Assembly: GCF_947507565.1 (NCBI RefSeq)
Contig: NC_089191.1
Span: forward strand, 868,001 to 932,000
Reading direction: 5' to 3'
Origin: Oscarella lobularis
Taxonomy: Eukaryota; Porifera; Homoscleromorpha; Homosclerophorida; Oscarellidae
DNA: 64,000 nt
The first letter of the stretch is position 1, and each line of letters begins with the position of its first letter. The notes under the pieces are model-generated. The model was not told the origin of the DNA. It saw only the letters and a list, made by a program, of their open reading frames with translations, and did no database searches. The position numbers and the translations under genes are program-made. Positions 61,803-64,000 of this stretch are shown here, one piece after another.

Positions 61803-63739
61803 ATGAATTTCTTCTTACCCCTCCTTGTACGGTACCTCTTTGTTGAAGTTTCTATCGTCGCAAGTGACGACTGCTCTACCGAACGTTATTCTTCACTCGT
61901 CGACGGCCTAACGAGCCTTCCTCGAAGCGCTCTCGCAGCCGGATTCGTCGTTGCTACGGACGACCGACTGACGACTCAAATCGAAGACTTTTTCAGCCAA
62001 ATTCGACCGTGCAACTATTCCTCCATACTCGATACGTGCATTCGCACTCTGCACGCACTGCGCGACGATCTGATCAAGTACGCGCTCTCGGAAAAGTGGG
62101 CCGCAACTCTGAGCCTAACAGAGGCAGATAAAATGGGCGGGACCTATTTCCGGCTATTTGAACTAGCACTAAAAAGCGGAAAAACCTGGCTGACAGAAGC
62201 CGATCTAAAAGACTCCTTTCTATTATCTGCACGCCTACAACTTCATCCATTAGTCCAATATCTAAATCTATTAGAAATCGACTTCGACGCGCAAACGCTG
62301 AGCCACGTGTTTCTCGAGGCGGTCATTAATCAAAACGAAATCATTTTTAAAATCGCGTCACAACGTCTACGTGCGAATGACGTCAGAATCGCGTTGACGA
62401 TGCGATTGGGCAGATATTCGCCTATGCAATTGGCCTATCTACAGTGTCACTATCCGCCCAATTCGTGCCTCATGCTCGACTCATTCAGAGATTATGTAAA
62501 ACGCGATGACGATGACGGAGAGAGACACGTTCGCGATTCTCTTGCCATCTATCGTCCCGCCACTGGAGACTCGTATGATTACTATTACGATACGGGAGGG
62601 TGGAGGCGCGATTCTCGAGAAAACATCTCCAATAATTGCGATCTCCCGAATGTTCTCGTCGACGATTTAACACGGGAAAAATTTCTATCTGATTTTGTCG
62701 ATCTTAGGTTAAAATAAAATAGTGCTTTCTAATTAATTAATTAATTATCGTGGCTTCTCCCTTAGCTGTCCATTTATAATGCGAGACGTGGGAAACACGT
62801 GGCATCTGAAGGAGACCCTTCGAAGGGAGTCTCTCTTGAACGAACATCGGGACGTCGATCTTTTGGTAGACAAAAAAATCATTTACATACAACTTTGATT
62901 TTTTTCTTCTTTCTAATACAGGTGGGCTACATTCCCTATGGCGAAGTTTTCGGCGAATTCAACGGGTACGCGACGGTCGGCGAATACGTCGACTATATGG
63001 ATCGAATAGCCGAGGGAAACGAAAGCGATAACGTTCCTTTGTACGTCTTTGATAGCGGCGTACTGGAGAGTCGTTTCGTTAGGAAAAATCAATACTCTTT
63101 GCCAGGCAAAGAATGAAAATTTTTTGGGGGGAGGGGAAGGGATTTCGATGTATCGTTTTTTAGACGCTTTCGATGTATGGAAAGATCGCGATCAGTATCA
63201 TCAATTCATCTTGGGAGCCCCAGGTGACAGATTACCCAAATATTATGTATCTAATAGTGTAATGTCAGGGTCTGGGGCCCCTTTTCATTTTCACTGTCCC
63301 GCAGTAAACGTCGTTATTTATGGCAGAAAAAGGTACAGAAATCTCTTCCCTTTCAGACTAGTCTAAAAGTGCTTTTTGATTTTTCTCACAGATGGTTTCT
63401 CTACCCGCCCGGATTATCGCACTACAGCAAAATTCATCCTCAACACTGGCTCGCTAATACGTACCCCAACGTAAGAAAAAATAAAGTCAGAAGTCACATG
63501 ATTGTACAATCAATCATATATATATATATATATAATGATATGTACAACATGTGACTTCTGACAGTAACTATGGGTAATTATTATCCTTTTTTCTCTTGTA
63601 GGCTAAGGAAGGTTTGATTGAGTGCACTCAGCATCCTGGCGATCTTCTCTTCGTTCCGTCGCGCTGGTCTCACAGCGTTCTCAACGTCGACGAAGTGACG
63701 GGAATTGCCGTGGAATTCGAGTGCAATCAAAATCAATAA
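61803..63739 (+). CDS. JMJD8-like JmjC protein with a large N-terminal helical domain
   Basis: Exons: 61803-62707, 62766-62865, 62922-63077, 63164-63223, 63269-63332, 63392-63470, 63602-63739. MNFFLPLLVRYLFVEVSIVA is a signal peptide, so the protein enters the ER. Residues ~30-300 are an unrecognised helical region ('YSSILDTCIRTLHALRDDLI', 'LHPLVQYLNLLEIDFDAQTL'). The JmjC part follows: 'PFIMRDVG', 'GAPFHFHCPAVNVVIYGRKR', 'WFLYPPGL', 'HPGDLLFVPSRWSHSVLN'. This is the JMJD8/lumenal pattern. The iron-site HxD/E is H-F-H here, as in JMJD8 (HWH), so hydroxylase activity is doubtful. JMJD8 itself is about 260 aa; the extra N-terminal domain makes this protein about 500. Confidence 0.82.
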
Positions 63740-64000
63740 ATTCACGCGCGCGCAGAACGAGAGAGATAAAACAGAAAAGCGACAGAGAAAAACACGCGGT
63801 TCGGTTTGGGGTTGGGTGGAGGTGGAGGGGGAGGGAACTAAAAACCAGCAAACAGACGAGAGAGAAAAACAAGAGATAGACGAAAACGTACGGTCCATAA
63901 TCCACGTGACATTGAATACTCTCAATGCCATCCCACGACGGAACTTTCCAAAAAGGCGACCAAAGCAATGCTAAAGATGTAGAGCGCCCCAACGATAAAT
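63740..64000. other. Right-edge interval
   Basis: The first part is probably 3' UTR of the JmjC gene, purine-rich (GAGAGAGAAAAAC). A minus-strand open frame from 63992 with hydrophobic content could be an exon of the next gene, but it is not supported. Confidence 0.2.

Overview
The window looks like compact nuclear DNA of an early-branching animal. Genes lie a few hundred bases apart on both strands. Most introns are 43-60 nt with GT..AG ends, and coding exons are rich in TCG, GTC and GAC. The set of laminin alpha, SH3-SH2-tyrosine kinases, fibrinogen-domain secreted proteins, BBS5, STAR-KH and tandem death-domain genes is metazoan. A true laminin alpha with an N-terminal LN domain plus the very short introns suggests a homoscleromorph sponge (Oscarella-like); this is inference, as no species marker was checked.

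Layout, left to right. 1-1026 (-): 5' exons of a syntaxin-7/12-like SNARE. 1.2-5.2 kb (-): three tandem genes pairing an Smr domain with a C-terminal zinc-binding 3CxxC-like module; the middle one carries a stop codon. 5.4-6.3 kb (+): an unrecognised single-exon gene. 6.4-9.4 kb (-): DDX43-type KH-DEAD helicase. 9.8-12.9 kb (+): a filamin with three CH domains. 12.9-15.8 kb (-): two multi-pass membrane protein genes. 15.85-17.25 kb (+): BTBD10/KCTD20. 17.4-22.5 kb (+): NUP153. 22.7-24.0 kb (-): AMPK gamma. 24.4-25.0 kb (+): cyclophilin A. 25.3-26.9 kb (-): OSGEPL1.

27-34.6 kb is the rearranged part: two near-identical fibrinogen-domain genes flank a broken partial copy of BBS5; then come a block of atypical composition, a VPS28 gene lacking its C-terminal half, and the full BBS5 gene. 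The boundary of the BBS5 duplication lies 20 bp past the last VPS28 exon.

34.7-36.2 kb (+): BSDC1. 36.4-39.9 kb (+): two tandem SH3-SH2-tyrosine kinases. 40.1-40.7 kb (+): COX5B. 40.9-51.75 kb (+): laminin alpha. 52.3-54.8 kb (+): an MTMR6/7/8-type myotubularin. 55.7-56.1 kb: a gene-free near-perfect 320-bp hairpin. 56.9-57.5 kb (-): a two-death-domain protein. 58.3-59.4 kb (-): a STAR-family KH RNA-binding protein. 59.6-61.4 kb (-): an unfamiliar P-loop NTPase. 61.8-63.7 kb (+): a JMJD8-like JmjC protein with a large extra N-terminal domain.

Most genes are independent housekeeping or signalling genes. The lineage-specific material is in the tandem families (Smr-3CxxC, fibrinogen-domain, kinase), the segmental duplications at 27-34 kb, the hairpin at 55.7 kb, and the NTPase and death-domain genes. 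Exon boundaries were read by eye from splice signals and reading-frame continuity; where both agreed, exact coordinates are given.
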